DNA from: Arthrobacter sp. Leaf69
GTDB lineage: Bacteria > Actinomycetota > Actinomycetes > Actinomycetales > Micrococcaceae
Assembly (NCBI RefSeq): GCF_001422645.1
Contig: NZ_LMLR01000001.1
Span: 792,245 to 853,292 of the forward strand
DNA length: 61,048 bases
Direction: 5' to 3'
The number at the start of each line of letters is the position of its first letter. Position 1 is the first letter of the stretch. Shown here in pieces: positions 53,447 through 61,048 of the stretch. Both the position numbers and the translations under genes were made by a program. Below the pieces are notes generated by a model. The model searched no databases. It had not been told where the DNA came from and worked only from the letters and a program-made list of their open reading frames with translations.

Positions 53447-54999
53447 GGCTCAAGCTGACCCTGCTGCGCAATAGTGTCCGGCGCAGCCCTTGGCAGCTGG
53501 TGGGTCTCGGCATCGGCGTGCTGTATGCGCTGGGACTCGTAGGGCTCGCCATCGCGGGGCTCCTGGTGCTCCGCGGACAGGACGCCGGGCTGGCGCAGAC
53601 GGTGGTGGTCCTGGGCGGCGCCGCGGCGCTGCTGGGCTGGGCGGTTATTCCGGTCGCGGCCGCGGCCGCCGATATGACACTGGACCCGGCCCGGTTCACC
53701 ACCTTCGCCGTGCCGATGCCGCAGTTGCTGACCGGGCTGGCACTCGGCGGGCTGATCGGCATCCCGGGCACGGCGACCGCCCTGGTGGCACTCGGCACCG
53801 TCGGGACCTGGTCTCGGAGCCTCCCCGCCGCAGCGGGCGCGCTGGTGGGGGCGGTCCTCGGTGTGCTCAGCTGCATTGTGCTGTCCAAAGTGGTCACCAC
53901 TGCCACGGCGGGGCTTGCGAGTTCCCGCCGCTTCAAGGACGCCAGCGCTGTGGTCTTCCTGATTCCCCTCGTCTTGATGGGCCCGATCGTGACAGGCGTC
54001 GCCGAAGGGATTGCCGGATCCGGGGACTTCCTGGCCGCGCTGGCCCGCACGCTGTCTTGGACCCCGGCCGGGGCCGCGTGGTCCCTCGGCGGCGAGCTTG
54101 CCGTGGGGAGCTATGGCGCTGCAGGCCTGAAGTTCCTGATCGCCCTGGCCACCCTCGCCGGACTCGCGCTGTGCTGGAAGCTCCTCCTGCAGCGGGCGCT
54201 CGTGACGACGCCCTATGCCGGCACCTCCAAAAAGAGGGCCGGCGGCCTGGGTTTCTTCAGGCTGTTCCCGGCGACGCCTGCCGGCGCGGTGGCGGCGCGG
54301 TCCCTGAGCTACTGGCTCCGGGACCCCCGGTACTCCGGCTCCCTCGTCGTCGTCCCGCTGCTGCCCGTGCTGTTCCTGTTCCAAGCCACGCAGACGGGGT
54401 CCTACGGGCTGCTTCTCTTCGTCGGTCCGCTGACCGCGTTCCTGCTGGCCTGGTCCATCTCGACAGACGTGTCCTATGACAACACCGCCTTTGCGCTGCA
54501 TGTCGCCACGGGCGTGCGCGGGGTCCACGACCGGCTCGGCCGCGCGGTGGCGTGCCTGGTCTTCGCCCTGCCGGTAGTGGTGGGGCTCAGCGTCCTGCCG
54601 TTCCTGTTTGGTGCGGACTGGCAGCTCCTGCCCGGAGTGCTCGGGTTGTCCCTCGGGGTCCTGTTCAGCGGGGTCGGGCTTTCGTCCGTGGTCTCGGCGC
54701 GCTACACCGTCGCGGTGCCGCTCCCCGGCGACAGCCCCTTCAAGAAGCCGCCCGGCAATGTGGCGCAGACCCTGGCGGTGCAGTTCGGCGGCATGGGAGT
54801 GCTCCTGGTGCTGGTCATCCCCGAGGCGGCACTGCTGGCGGCGCAGTTCGTCACCGGCAGCGCCCTGCCGGGCTGGATCAATGTGGTGTTGGGCCCGGTC
54901 CTGGGGCTCGCGTTGTTGGCCGCCGGGGTCCGGCTGGGCGGCAAGTGGCTCGATGCCCGCGGGCCGGAGCTGCTGGCCCAGCTGGCTGTCAACCGCTGA
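53428..54999 (+). CDS. ABC transporter permease
   Basis: A 523-residue protein with about 12 hydrophobic helices, starting MVAHLLRLKLTLLRN inside the ATPase gene. The layout (RGVHDRLGRAVACLVFALPVVVGL, YTVAVPLPGDSPFKKPPGN loop) is that of large ABC-2-type permeases common in actinobacteria. It has no substrate-binding partner nearby, fitting an exporter. Confidence 0.87.
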   Translation: MVAHLLRLKLTLLRNSVRRSPWQLVGLGIGVLYALGLVGLAIAGLLVLRGQDAGLAQTVVVLGGAAALLGWAVIPVAAAAADMTLDPARFTTFAVPMPQLLTGLALGGLIGIPGTATALVALGTVGTWSRSLPAAAGALVGAVLGVLSCIVLSKVVTTATAGLASSRRFKDASAVVFLIPLVLMGPIVTGVAEGIAGSGDFLAALARTLSWTPAGAAWSLGGELAVGSYGAAGLKFLIALATLAGLALCWKLLLQRALVTTPYAGTSKKRAGGLGFFRLFPATPAGAVAARSLSYWLRDPRYSGSLVVVPLLPVLFLFQATQTGSYGLLLFVGPLTAFLLAWSISTDVSYDNTAFALHVATGVRGVHDRLGRAVACLVFALPVVVGLSVLPFLFGADWQLLPGVLGLSLGVLFSGVGLSSVVSARYTVAVPLPGDSPFKKPPGNVAQTLAVQFGGMGVLLVLVIPEAALLAAQFVTGSALPGWINVVLGPVLGLALLAAGVRLGGKWLDARGPELLAQLAVNR

Positions 55000-55115
55000 C
55001 GCGGGCGCTGCGGACCGGACTGGGATAACCTGCCAGTAAGGGACGTCCGGCAACGGATGCGGCGAGGTAGAGGCGAAGTTAAGGCGAAGGGCAACGCAAA
55101 GGTAAAGGCAGGGCC

Positions 55116-55898
55116 ATGGAAGTCGTCATTCTGTCCGGCACTAAGCCGATCGCGGCCCTCGCGGCGGACGCGATAGAGAAACTGCTCCGGCGCAAACCCG
55201 ACGCCGTCCTGGGACTCGCTACCGGCTCATCACCGCTGCCGGTCTACAACGAGCTGGTCCTGCGGCACGAACGGGACGGACTCGACTTCAGCCAGGTGCG
55301 GGCTTTTGCCCTGGACGAATATGTGGGGCTGCCGGCCGGCCACCCGGAGTCCTACCGGGAGGTGATCCGGCGCGAATTCACCGAGCGGGTGAACATCGAC
55401 CCCACAAACGTCCACGGCCCGGACGGCTCGGCCGCGGACATCCCCGCAGCCTGCCAGGCCTATGAGGACGCCATCCGCGGCGCCGGGGGAGTGGACCTGC
55501 AACTGCTGGGAGTGGGTACCGACGGCCACATCGGATTCAACGAGCCCGGCTCATCCCTGGCCTCGCGGACCCGCATCAAGACCCTGATCGAGCAGACACG
55601 CCGGGACAACGCACGGTTTTTCGGAAGCCTGTCCCACGTTCCGCACCATGTTGTGACGCAGGGACTGGGAACCATCCTGGAGGCCCGGCATGTGATCCTC
55701 ATTGCCACCGGCGCGCAGAAGGCCCGGGCGGTCCGCGACCTCGTGGAAGGGCCGGTCGCCGCCATCTGCGCGGCCTCCGTCCTGCAACTGCATCCGCACG
55801 CCACAATCCTGGTCGATGAAGCGGCGGCGTCGTCACTGCGGCTCGCCGATTATTACCGCCACAGCTACGAAAACAAGCCGTCGTGGCAGGGGCTGTAG
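55116..55898 (+). CDS. nagB: Glucosamine-6-phosphate deaminase
   Basis: A 260-residue enzyme converting glucosamine-6-phosphate to fructose-6-phosphate and ammonia. Motifs: LGLATGSSPLPVYNEL, the catalytic ALDEYVGL, GVGTDGHIGFNEPGSSL with catalytic His, and LIATGAQKARAV. Length matches the family. It stands alone here without nagA. AAAGGCAGGGCC before the ATG serves as a weak ribosome site. Confidence 0.95.
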   Translation: MEVVILSGTKPIAALAADAIEKLLRRKPDAVLGLATGSSPLPVYNELVLRHERDGLDFSQVRAFALDEYVGLPAGHPESYREVIRREFTERVNIDPTNVHGPDGSAADIPAACQAYEDAIRGAGGVDLQLLGVGTDGHIGFNEPGSSLASRTRIKTLIEQTRRDNARFFGSLSHVPHHVVTQGLGTILEARHVILIATGAQKARAVRDLVEGPVAAICAASVLQLHPHATILVDEAAASSLRLADYYRHSYENKPSWQGL

Positions 55899-55988
55899 GG
55901 CTGTAGCCGCCCTGTATTGGCGCCCAGCCGCAGCCCTGACGCCGTCGGGCCTCCGCCCTGCCGGCGCCGTTCTGTCCGATCCAGCGGC

Positions 55989-55994
55989 TAAGAT
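55989..55994 (+). promoter_or_regulatory. -10 box for leaderless DUF3039 transcript
   Basis: TAAGAT ends 7 nt before the ATG at 56002, which favours this start over the ATG at 55993 that lies inside the box. Confidence 0.45.
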
Positions 55995-56001
55995 GGATCT
56001 C

Positions 56002-56319
56002 ATGAACAGCATGACCGATCCTCTCGAAAACGACCCGATGCGCGAGCTCTCCGGAGCGGGGACGTCCACGGCCACTATCGAGCGCGAGGAACTGCGCCAG
56101 GAAGTTGAACCCGGTGACCGGGAACGCTTCTCGCACTACGTGCGCAAGGAAAAGATCATGGAATCCGCGCTGTCCGGTGAACCCGTCATCGCGCTGTGCG
56201 GCAAGGTCTGGACGCCGGGCCGCGATCCGAAGAAGTTCCCGGTCTGCCCCGAATGCAAAGAGGTCTACGACGGCCTCCGCCCGGGCAACGACGGCGGCAA
56301 GGGCTCCGGCGACAAGTAG
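56002..56319 (+). CDS. DUF3039 family protein
   Basis: A 105-residue protein: acidic N-terminus, then the family core RFSHYVRKEKIMESALSGEPVIALCGKVW, and VCPECKEVYDGLRPG. Three cysteines (ALCGK and CPEC) suggest a zinc site. Found widely in actinobacteria, often next to the DEAH helicase that follows here. Function unknown. Confidence 0.85.
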   Translation: MNSMTDPLENDPMRELSGAGTSTATIEREELRQEVEPGDRERFSHYVRKEKIMESALSGEPVIALCGKVWTPGRDPKKFPVCPECKEVYDGLRPGNDGGKGSGDK

Positions 56320-56530
56320 CACGGCCCAAGCCCTGCGGGGGCGCAACAGCTCCGCACGTTCCGCGCTCAGCCGCGCCGCCCTGCCCCGGGAGTGCTGTTC
56401 TTCCGGCGAATGATGCCCGGTCCATGCTGGCCAGTGGCAACTCACGGTTCATCCGAAAGAGATTGGTGTTTTTGTGCTTAATTGGGTTTCTCCGTCAGCG
56501 GCGGCAGTACGCGGAATGGAGGGCACCTAG

Positions 56531-58315
56531 GTGACAGAGACACTCTTTGGCGGTCCCGTGCTGCCTCCCGCGTATCCGGAGCGGGCAGCCTGGGGCACCG
56601 CGCCGAAACTCCGTGCCTGGCAGCAGGAAGCCCTCGACAGTTACTTCACCACGCATCCCCGGGATTTCCTGGCGGTCGCCACGCCCGGCGCCGGCAAGAC
56701 CACCTTTGCGCTGCGGGTGGCCTCCATGCTGATCGAGGCCAACATCGTCAACCGCGTCACCATCGTGGCGCCCACGGACCACTTGAAGCGCCAGTGGGCC
56801 GATGCTGCCGCCAGGGTGGGCATCGCCATCGACCCGAACTTCAAAAACGCCGACGGCCAGCACGGCCGCGGCTTCATCGGCGTCGCTGTCACCTACGCGC
56901 AGGTGGCGAGCAAACCGATGCTGCACCGGGCCAAGACCGAGGCCGCCCGCACGCTGGTCATCCTCGACGAAATCCACCACGGCGGCGAGGCCCTGTCGTG
57001 GGGCGACGGGCTCCGCGAGGCCTTCGAACCCGCAGCGCGGCGGCTCTCGCTGACGGGTACGCCGTTCCGGTCCGACACGTCGCCGATCCCGTTCGTGGAA
57101 TACGCTGAGGACCGGGACGGGATCCGGCGTTCCAAGGCCGACTACACCTACGGCTACGGCAAGGCGCTCCGGGACCACGTGGTCCGTCCCGTGATGTTCA
57201 TGGCCTACTCCGGCCAGATGCGCTGGCGCACCAGCGGCGGCGAGGAGATGGCGGCCTCACTCGGCGAAGCGGCCGTCACCAAGGACGTCACGTCCCAGGC
57301 CTGGCGGACCGCGCTGAACCCTGCAGGCGAATGGATTCCCGCTGTGCTCGCCGGGGCGGACAAGCGCCTCAGCGAGGTGCGACGGACCGTTCCCGACGCC
57401 GGCGGGCTGGTCATTGCAACCGACCACGAGGACGCGCGGGCCTACGCCGGACAGCTGAAGAGGATCACGGGCGAGTCGCCCACGGTGATCCTCTCCGACG
57501 ACGCGAAAGCCTCCAGCAAGATCGAGGAGTTCACCGCCAGCGAGAAGCGCTGGATGGTGGCCGTGCGTATGGTGTCCGAAGGCGTTGACGTCCCCCGGCT
57601 CTCCGTCGGCGTCTACGCGACCTCCACGGCCACGCCGCTGTTCTTCGCCCAGGCCGTCGGGCGCTTTGTGCGCGCGCGGAAACGCGGAGAAACGGCATCG
57701 GTGTTCCTGCCGTCCGTGCCGCAGCTGATGGCACTGGCGAACTCCATGGAGGCCGAGCGCGACCATGCCCTGGACCGCCCGGAGAAGGAAGACGGCGACG
57801 GCCTCTTCAACCCGGAGGACTCGCTGATGGACGAGGCGAACCGCGAGGAAAAAGCCTCCGATTCGCTGACCAAGGGAAAGTTCGAGGCGCTGGATTCGCA
57901 GGCCTCCTTTGACCGTGTGCTGTTCGACGGCGGCGAGTTCGGCACCGGCGGCGAGGTGGGCTCGGAGGACGAGCTCGACTTCCTCGGCATTCCAGGCCTG
58001 CTCGACGCCGAACAGGTGGGCACGCTGCTGCGGCAGCGCCAGCACGAGCAGCTCAACCGCAAGAACGCGCGCGCGCCGCAGGGTGCCGCTGCCGCGGCCG
58101 TACCCGCCGTGCCGGACCACCGCATGCTGATGGACCTGCGCACCGAACTGGCGAAGAACGTCGCCGCCTGGTCCGCGCGCACCGGCACGCCGCACGGCGT
58201 CATCCACACGAAGCTCAGGACGGTCTGTGGCGGCCCGGCCGTGGCGCAGGCCAACGAGGAACAGCTGCAGACCCGGCTGCGGAAGCTCCAGGACTGGTTC
58301 ATCGGCCGGAAGTAA
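56531..58315 (+). CDS. DEAD/DEAH-box helicase (SF2)
   Basis: A 594-residue SF2 helicase. Q-like WQQEALDSYF, Walker A ATPGAGKTTFALR, motif II LDEIHHGG, motif III SLTGTPFRSD, and motif VI FFAQAVGRFVRARK. An acidic central linker (EKEDGDGLFNPEDSLMDEANREE region) precedes a C-terminal helical part, AKNVAAWSARTGTPHGVIHTKL. GTG start. Common in actinobacteria downstream of the DUF3039 gene; substrate unknown, likely DNA or RNA. Confidence 0.9.
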   Translation: MTETLFGGPVLPPAYPERAAWGTAPKLRAWQQEALDSYFTTHPRDFLAVATPGAGKTTFALRVASMLIEANIVNRVTIVAPTDHLKRQWADAAARVGIAIDPNFKNADGQHGRGFIGVAVTYAQVASKPMLHRAKTEAARTLVILDEIHHGGEALSWGDGLREAFEPAARRLSLTGTPFRSDTSPIPFVEYAEDRDGIRRSKADYTYGYGKALRDHVVRPVMFMAYSGQMRWRTSGGEEMAASLGEAAVTKDVTSQAWRTALNPAGEWIPAVLAGADKRLSEVRRTVPDAGGLVIATDHEDARAYAGQLKRITGESPTVILSDDAKASSKIEEFTASEKRWMVAVRMVSEGVDVPRLSVGVYATSTATPLFFAQAVGRFVRARKRGETASVFLPSVPQLMALANSMEAERDHALDRPEKEDGDGLFNPEDSLMDEANREEKASDSLTKGKFEALDSQASFDRVLFDGGEFGTGGEVGSEDELDFLGIPGLLDAEQVGTLLRQRQHEQLNRKNARAPQGAAAAAVPAVPDHRMLMDLRTELAKNVAAWSARTGTPHGVIHTKLRTVCGGPAVAQANEEQLQTRLRKLQDWFIGRK

Positions 58316-58351
58316 CGGCCGCAGGCCCAAAGAAACAGGCACAAATAGCAC

Positions 58352-58383
58352 AAAAAAGGACCGGGGTTTCCCGGTCCTTTTTT
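58352..58383. terminator. Bidirectional terminator
   Basis: A 14-bp perfect stem (58352-58365 with 58370-58383), GTTT loop, with six A on one side and six T on the other. It serves the helicase on the plus strand and the lipoprotein on the minus strand. Confidence 0.92.
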
Positions 58384-58412
58384 GACAGCTCTTCGCGGCT
58401 GCAGGTACGACG

Positions 58413-58760
58413 CTACTGGCCGCCGGCGCCGCAGAGCGCGCTCAGCTTCTGGCCCGCAGCGGTGTAGGACCCCTGCAGCTCCTCCAGCTTGGCGGAGTCC
58501 GGGTTCTCCTGAGCCGACGCGTCCAGGTATTCGATGATGGAGTGCAGCGGAGCCTGGATCTCTCCCGACGCGGCGGCCTCGATGGGCCGGAGCCGGTTGG
58601 CGAGGCGGATCATGCCGGCCTTGTCCGCCGCGGACGTGGGCCCCGCGCCGACGGTCTGGATCCGGGCGCAGGTTTCCTCGGTGGTGTCTTGCGGGGCCGA
58701 GCAGCCGGCGGCACCGAGCAGGGCCCCGGCAGCGATCAGGACGGTAAGGGTCTTCTTCAT
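58413..58760 (-). CDS. Small secreted lipoprotein, unknown function
   Basis: A 115-residue lipoprotein: MKKTLTVLIAAGALLGAAGC gives a signal peptide with lipobox at Cys20. The mature part is helical (EETCARIQTVGAGPTSAADKAGMIRLANRL) with Cys31 and a C-terminal Cys in SALCGAGGQ, which may form a disulphide. A GGAG site precedes the ATG. No relatives with known function were recognised. Confidence 0.85.
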   Translation of the reverse strand: MKKTLTVLIAAGALLGAAGCSAPQDTTEETCARIQTVGAGPTSAADKAGMIRLANRLRPIEAAASGEIQAPLHSIIEYLDASAQENPDSAKLEELQGSYTAAGQKLSALCGAGGQ

Positions 58761-58854
58761 GATGTACTCCGGGGTTCTTACTGGTCAGACGATATTGGCA
58801 AGGATTTCGAGTCTACTGCGGCGGTGCGGATGTTGCGGCCAGCGTCCGTCGGAA

Positions 58855-58886
58855 CGCCGACACAAACAGGCGCCGACACAAACAGG
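58855..58886. repeat. Perfect 16-bp tandem repeat
   Basis: CGCCGACACAAACAGG occurs twice without spacing in the 158-bp gap between pncA and the lipoprotein gene. Confidence 0.85.
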
Positions 58887-58918
58887 ACGATACGCGGCCG
58901 GGCCGGCCCGCGCGCCGC

Positions 58919-59605
58919 TCAGGCGATGTCGACCCCGCCGAGTTCCATTTCGGCAATGGCGTCGTCGAGATCCTCGGCCACCCCGACGGTGAGATCGCGA
59001 AGCACGGTCACGGAGTACCCGGCCTGCACCCCGTCCAGGGCAGTCGCCTTAACGCAATGGTCGGTGGCGATTCCGACGACCACTACGTCCTCGACGTCGT
59101 GGCTCTGCAGCCAGTCGTCCAGCCCGATCGCGTCCTCGCCGGCGGCGAAGTCGCCGGCAAGAGCCTCGCCGTCGTCGGAGCCGTCGGATTCGCTGCTGCC
59201 GGCAGCGGTGCCGGAGGCCGGCATGGCGCCGGGTTTCCGGTCACCGGTGGGCACGGCGTCGTCCGGGGCCAGCAGCCCCTCGAAGCCCGAGTAGGCCGCG
59301 GTGAACTGGCCCTTGCGGAAGTAGGCCTGGATGTATTCGGTGTCGAGATCCGGGTGGAGCTCGGCGCCGCGGGTTCCTGCGACGCAGTGCGTCGGCCAGC
59401 TGTCGACGAAGTCCGGGTCTTCCGAGAAGTGCGCGCCCGGGGAAATGTGCCAGTCCTGGGTCGCCACGATGTGGTCAAACTGTCCGTGGTGGGCGTCGAC
59501 GTATTCGCTGATGGCGCCGGCGAGCTCCGCCCCGCCTTCGACGGGCAGGGAGCCTCCTTCGCAGAAATCGTTCTGGACGTCGACGATGATCAGGGCGCGG
59601 GACAT
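58919..59605 (-). CDS. pncA: Nicotinamidase
   Basis: A 228-residue isochorismatase-fold enzyme hydrolysing nicotinamide to nicotinate. Catalytic Asp9 (VDVQNDF), metal ligands Asp51, His53 and His59 in QDWHISPGAHF, Lys98 and the nucleophile Cys184 in GIATDHCVKATA. M. tuberculosis PncA has 186 residues; the excess is an insertion at about residues 116-158, rich in Gly, Ser, Asp and Glu, between Lys98 and the Cys. ATG shares one base with the pncB stop (TGATG), so the pair is an operon. Confidence 0.95.
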   Translation of the reverse strand: MSRALIIVDVQNDFCEGGSLPVEGGAELAGAISEYVDAHHGQFDHIVATQDWHISPGAHFSEDPDFVDSWPTHCVAGTRGAELHPDLDTEYIQAYFRKGQFTAAYSGFEGLLAPDDAVPTGDRKPGAMPASGTAAGSSESDGSDDGEALAGDFAAGEDAIGLDDWLQSHDVEDVVVVGIATDHCVKATALDGVQAGYSVTVLRDLTVGVAEDLDDAIAEMELGGVDIA

Positions 59606-60933
59606 CAGTTCTCCTCGTAGATGGTGGGGATGGCTGCTTCGCCGCGCTGCAGCCGGTTGACGACAGCGGGAAGCTCCTTCATGGTGTCCGCGTGGCGCTG
59701 GCGCGCGCGCAGCACACCCTCCGCGCCGGTCCAGCCGGGCAGGAGTTCGCCGTTCTTGACGAACTGCTGCAGCAGGGGACGGTCGTTGCCGTCGTCCTCC
59801 GGGCGGTGCCCGATTCCGACAATTTCCTGGGTGGCTGTGCCGCGCTCGTTGAGCTTGCGCAGCGCGTACTTGCGCCCTCCCTTGCTGGTCTTGTTTTTGG
59901 CGGCCTTGGCCACGGGTTCGAATTCGCCGTCGTCGTCGGTGCGGCTGACCAGCTTGTAGACCATGCTGGCCGTCGGGGCGCCGGAACCGGTCACGAGGGA
60001 CGTGCCGACGCCGTAGGAATCCACCGGCGCGGACTGCAGGGCGGCGATGGCGAATTCGTCCAGGTCGGACGTGACGATGATGCGGGTCCGCTCGTTGCCC
60101 AGATCGTCCAGGAGCTGGCGTACCCATTGCGCCTGCGCCACAAGGTCGCCGGAGTCGAGGCGCACCGCACCGAGCTTGTCGCCGGCCAGTTCGACGGCGG
60201 TGCGCACGGCCGCCTCGACGTCGTAAGTGTCCACCAGCAGGGCCGTGCCCGCGCCCATGGAGGCGATCTGCGCCTCGAAAGCCTCGCGCTCGGAGTCGTG
60301 CAGGAGGGTGAAGGAATGCGCGGCCGTGCCCACGGTCTTGAGCCCGTAGCGCAGGCCGGACTCCAGGTTCGAGGTGCTGTCGAAGCCGGCGATGATGGCG
60401 GCGCGGGCGGCGGCGACGGCCGATTCCTCCTGGGTGCGGCGGGAGCCCATCTCCACGCAGGGGCGGCTGCCGGCCGCGGTGATCATGCGGGAAGCCGCTG
60501 AGGCGATCGCGCTGTCGTGGTTGAGGATCGAGAGGAGGTAGGTCTCGAGGATGCAGGCCTCGGCGAAGGTGGACTCGACGATCAGGATGGGGGAATTCGG
60601 GAAGTACGCTTCGCCCTCGGCATAGCCCCAGATGTCGCCGGAGAAGGAGAACCCGGCCAGGTACTCCAGGGTCTCCTCGTTGACCACATTGGTGCGGCGG
60701 AGGAAGTCGATTTCGACGTCGCCGAACCGGAAGTCCGCGAGGCCCTCCAGCAGCCGGCCCGTGCCGCCCACAATGCCGTAGCGGCGCCCGTCCGGCAGAC
60801 GCCGGGCGAAGGCCTCGAACACGGACCTGCGGTGGGCGGCGCCGGAATGCAGCGCGGCCTGAAGCATGGTCAGCTCGTAATGATCGGTGTACAGGGACGT
60901 GCGGGGACGGTCCCAGCCAGCTGAGGTACTCAC
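59605..60933 (-). CDS. pncB: Nicotinate phosphoribosyltransferase
   Basis: A 442-residue enzyme of the Preiss-Handler NAD salvage route, joining nicotinate with PRPP. Motifs: SLYTDHYELTMLQAAL, MGSRRTQEESAVAAARAA, GTAAHSFTLLH with the likely phosphorylated His, AVRLDSGDL and SYGVGTSLVTG. GTG start, with TAGAGT 6 nt upstream. With pncA it turns nicotinamide into nicotinate mononucleotide. Position matches Rv1330c. Confidence 0.96.
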   Translation of the reverse strand: MSTSAGWDRPRTSLYTDHYELTMLQAALHSGAAHRRSVFEAFARRLPDGRRYGIVGGTGRLLEGLADFRFGDVEIDFLRRTNVVNEETLEYLAGFSFSGDIWGYAEGEAYFPNSPILIVESTFAEACILETYLLSILNHDSAIASAASRMITAAGSRPCVEMGSRRTQEESAVAAARAAIIAGFDSTSNLESGLRYGLKTVGTAAHSFTLLHDSEREAFEAQIASMGAGTALLVDTYDVEAAVRTAVELAGDKLGAVRLDSGDLVAQAQWVRQLLDDLGNERTRIIVTSDLDEFAIAALQSAPVDSYGVGTSLVTGSGAPTASMVYKLVSRTDDDGEFEPVAKAAKNKTSKGGRKYALRKLNERGTATQEIVGIGHRPEDDGNDRPLLQQFVKNGELLPGWTGAEGVLRARQRHADTMKELPAVVNRLQRGEAAIPTIYEEN

Positions 60934-60939
60934 GAATTC

Positions 60940-60945
60940 ACTCTA
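60940..60945 (-). promoter_or_regulatory. -10 box for leaderless pncB-pncA transcript
   Basis: TAGAGT on the minus strand ends 6 nt before the pncB GTG. Confidence 0.5.
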
Positions 60946-60948
60946 GTC

Positions 60949-61048
60949 CCCACCGGCTCCCACGTCTCGCTTCGCTTCGCCGCGGGGCCCTCGCCGGCGT
61001 GGGCCCACCCACCGGCTCCCACGTCTCGCTTCGCTTCGCCGCGGGGCC
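60949..61048. repeat. 41-bp direct repeat, two copies, cut by the window edge
   Basis: Identical 41-bp copies at 60949-60989 and 61008-61048 are separated by 18 bp. Each contains the shorter CGCTTCGCTTCGCCGCGG. The first copy begins only a few bases upstream of the pncB -10 box, and the second ends exactly at the window end, so more copies may follow. Confidence 0.9.

Overview
This is a high-GC actinobacterial chromosome segment that best fits Arthrobacter or a close relative in the Micrococcaceae. Support comes from a DUF222 (13E12-type) protein at the left edge, GTG/TTG starts, frequent TANNNT boxes 6-7 nt before start codons, a NucS mismatch endonuclease, a separate (unfused) AtpF and AtpH, and gene order. 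The stretch argS-lysA-hom-thrC-thrB-rho-prfA-prmC-tsaC-wecA-like-atpI/Z-atpBEFHAGDC-DUF2550...csp/nucS...cnoX...pncB follows the order I recall for Mycobacterium tuberculosis Rv1292-Rv1330. This is therefore mostly conserved core chromosome with accessory insertions. I saw no phage, transposase or CRISPR.

Layout. 1-14.5 kb is accessory: a partial DUF222 protein, an ASCH protein, an alcohol dehydrogenase coupled to a HIT protein, helicase HrpA, a DJ-1/AraC-type regulator with a repeated operator, a protealysin-type M4 protease followed by its emfourin-type inhibitor, a SRPBCC protein, tRNA-Arg(CCG), and a three-gene flavin electron-transfer module (FMN-binding lipoprotein, ApbE, RnfD-like membrane domain fused to a ferredoxin reductase-like domain). 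14.6-21.2 kb holds argS and the lysine/threonine genes. 21.2-26.7 kb holds rho, prfA, prmC and tsaC. 26.7-31.7 kb is a cell-surface glycan block (two GT2 glycosyltransferases, a membrane nucleotide-sugar dehydratase, a WecA/MraY-like transferase). 31.7-39.7 kb is the complete F1Fo ATP synthase operon. 39.7-44.1 kb has a DUF2550 protein and an overlapping pair: a membrane-anchored esterase and an aminoacyl-lipid synthase fused to a rhomboid-like domain. 44.3-55 kb has a cold-shock gene, nucS, hydrolases, an AI-2E family transporter, a large secreted protein of unknown function, a CnoX-like protein, an Old Yellow Enzyme and an ABC transporter. 55-61 kb has nagB, a DUF3039 protein, a DEAH helicase, a lipoprotein and the NAD-salvage pair pncB-pncA.

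The most unusual signals are mainly non-coding. (1) Six ~17-bp tandem repeats between the M4 protease and its inhibitor gene copy the inhibitor start region and create a chain of micro-ORFs joined by ATGA overlaps that ends on the real start codon. (2) A nested 116-bp palindrome lies between rho and prfA, where rpmE sits in mycobacteria. (3) A near-perfect 68-bp palindrome fills a convergent gap. (4) A perfect 16-bp-stem hairpin lies between atpA and atpG. (5) Three copies of a TGGC-core site lie upstream of an AdpA-like regulator. (6) The ATP synthase epsilon subunit lacks the C-terminal helices. Functional statements rest on motif reading and family knowledge; no searches were run.
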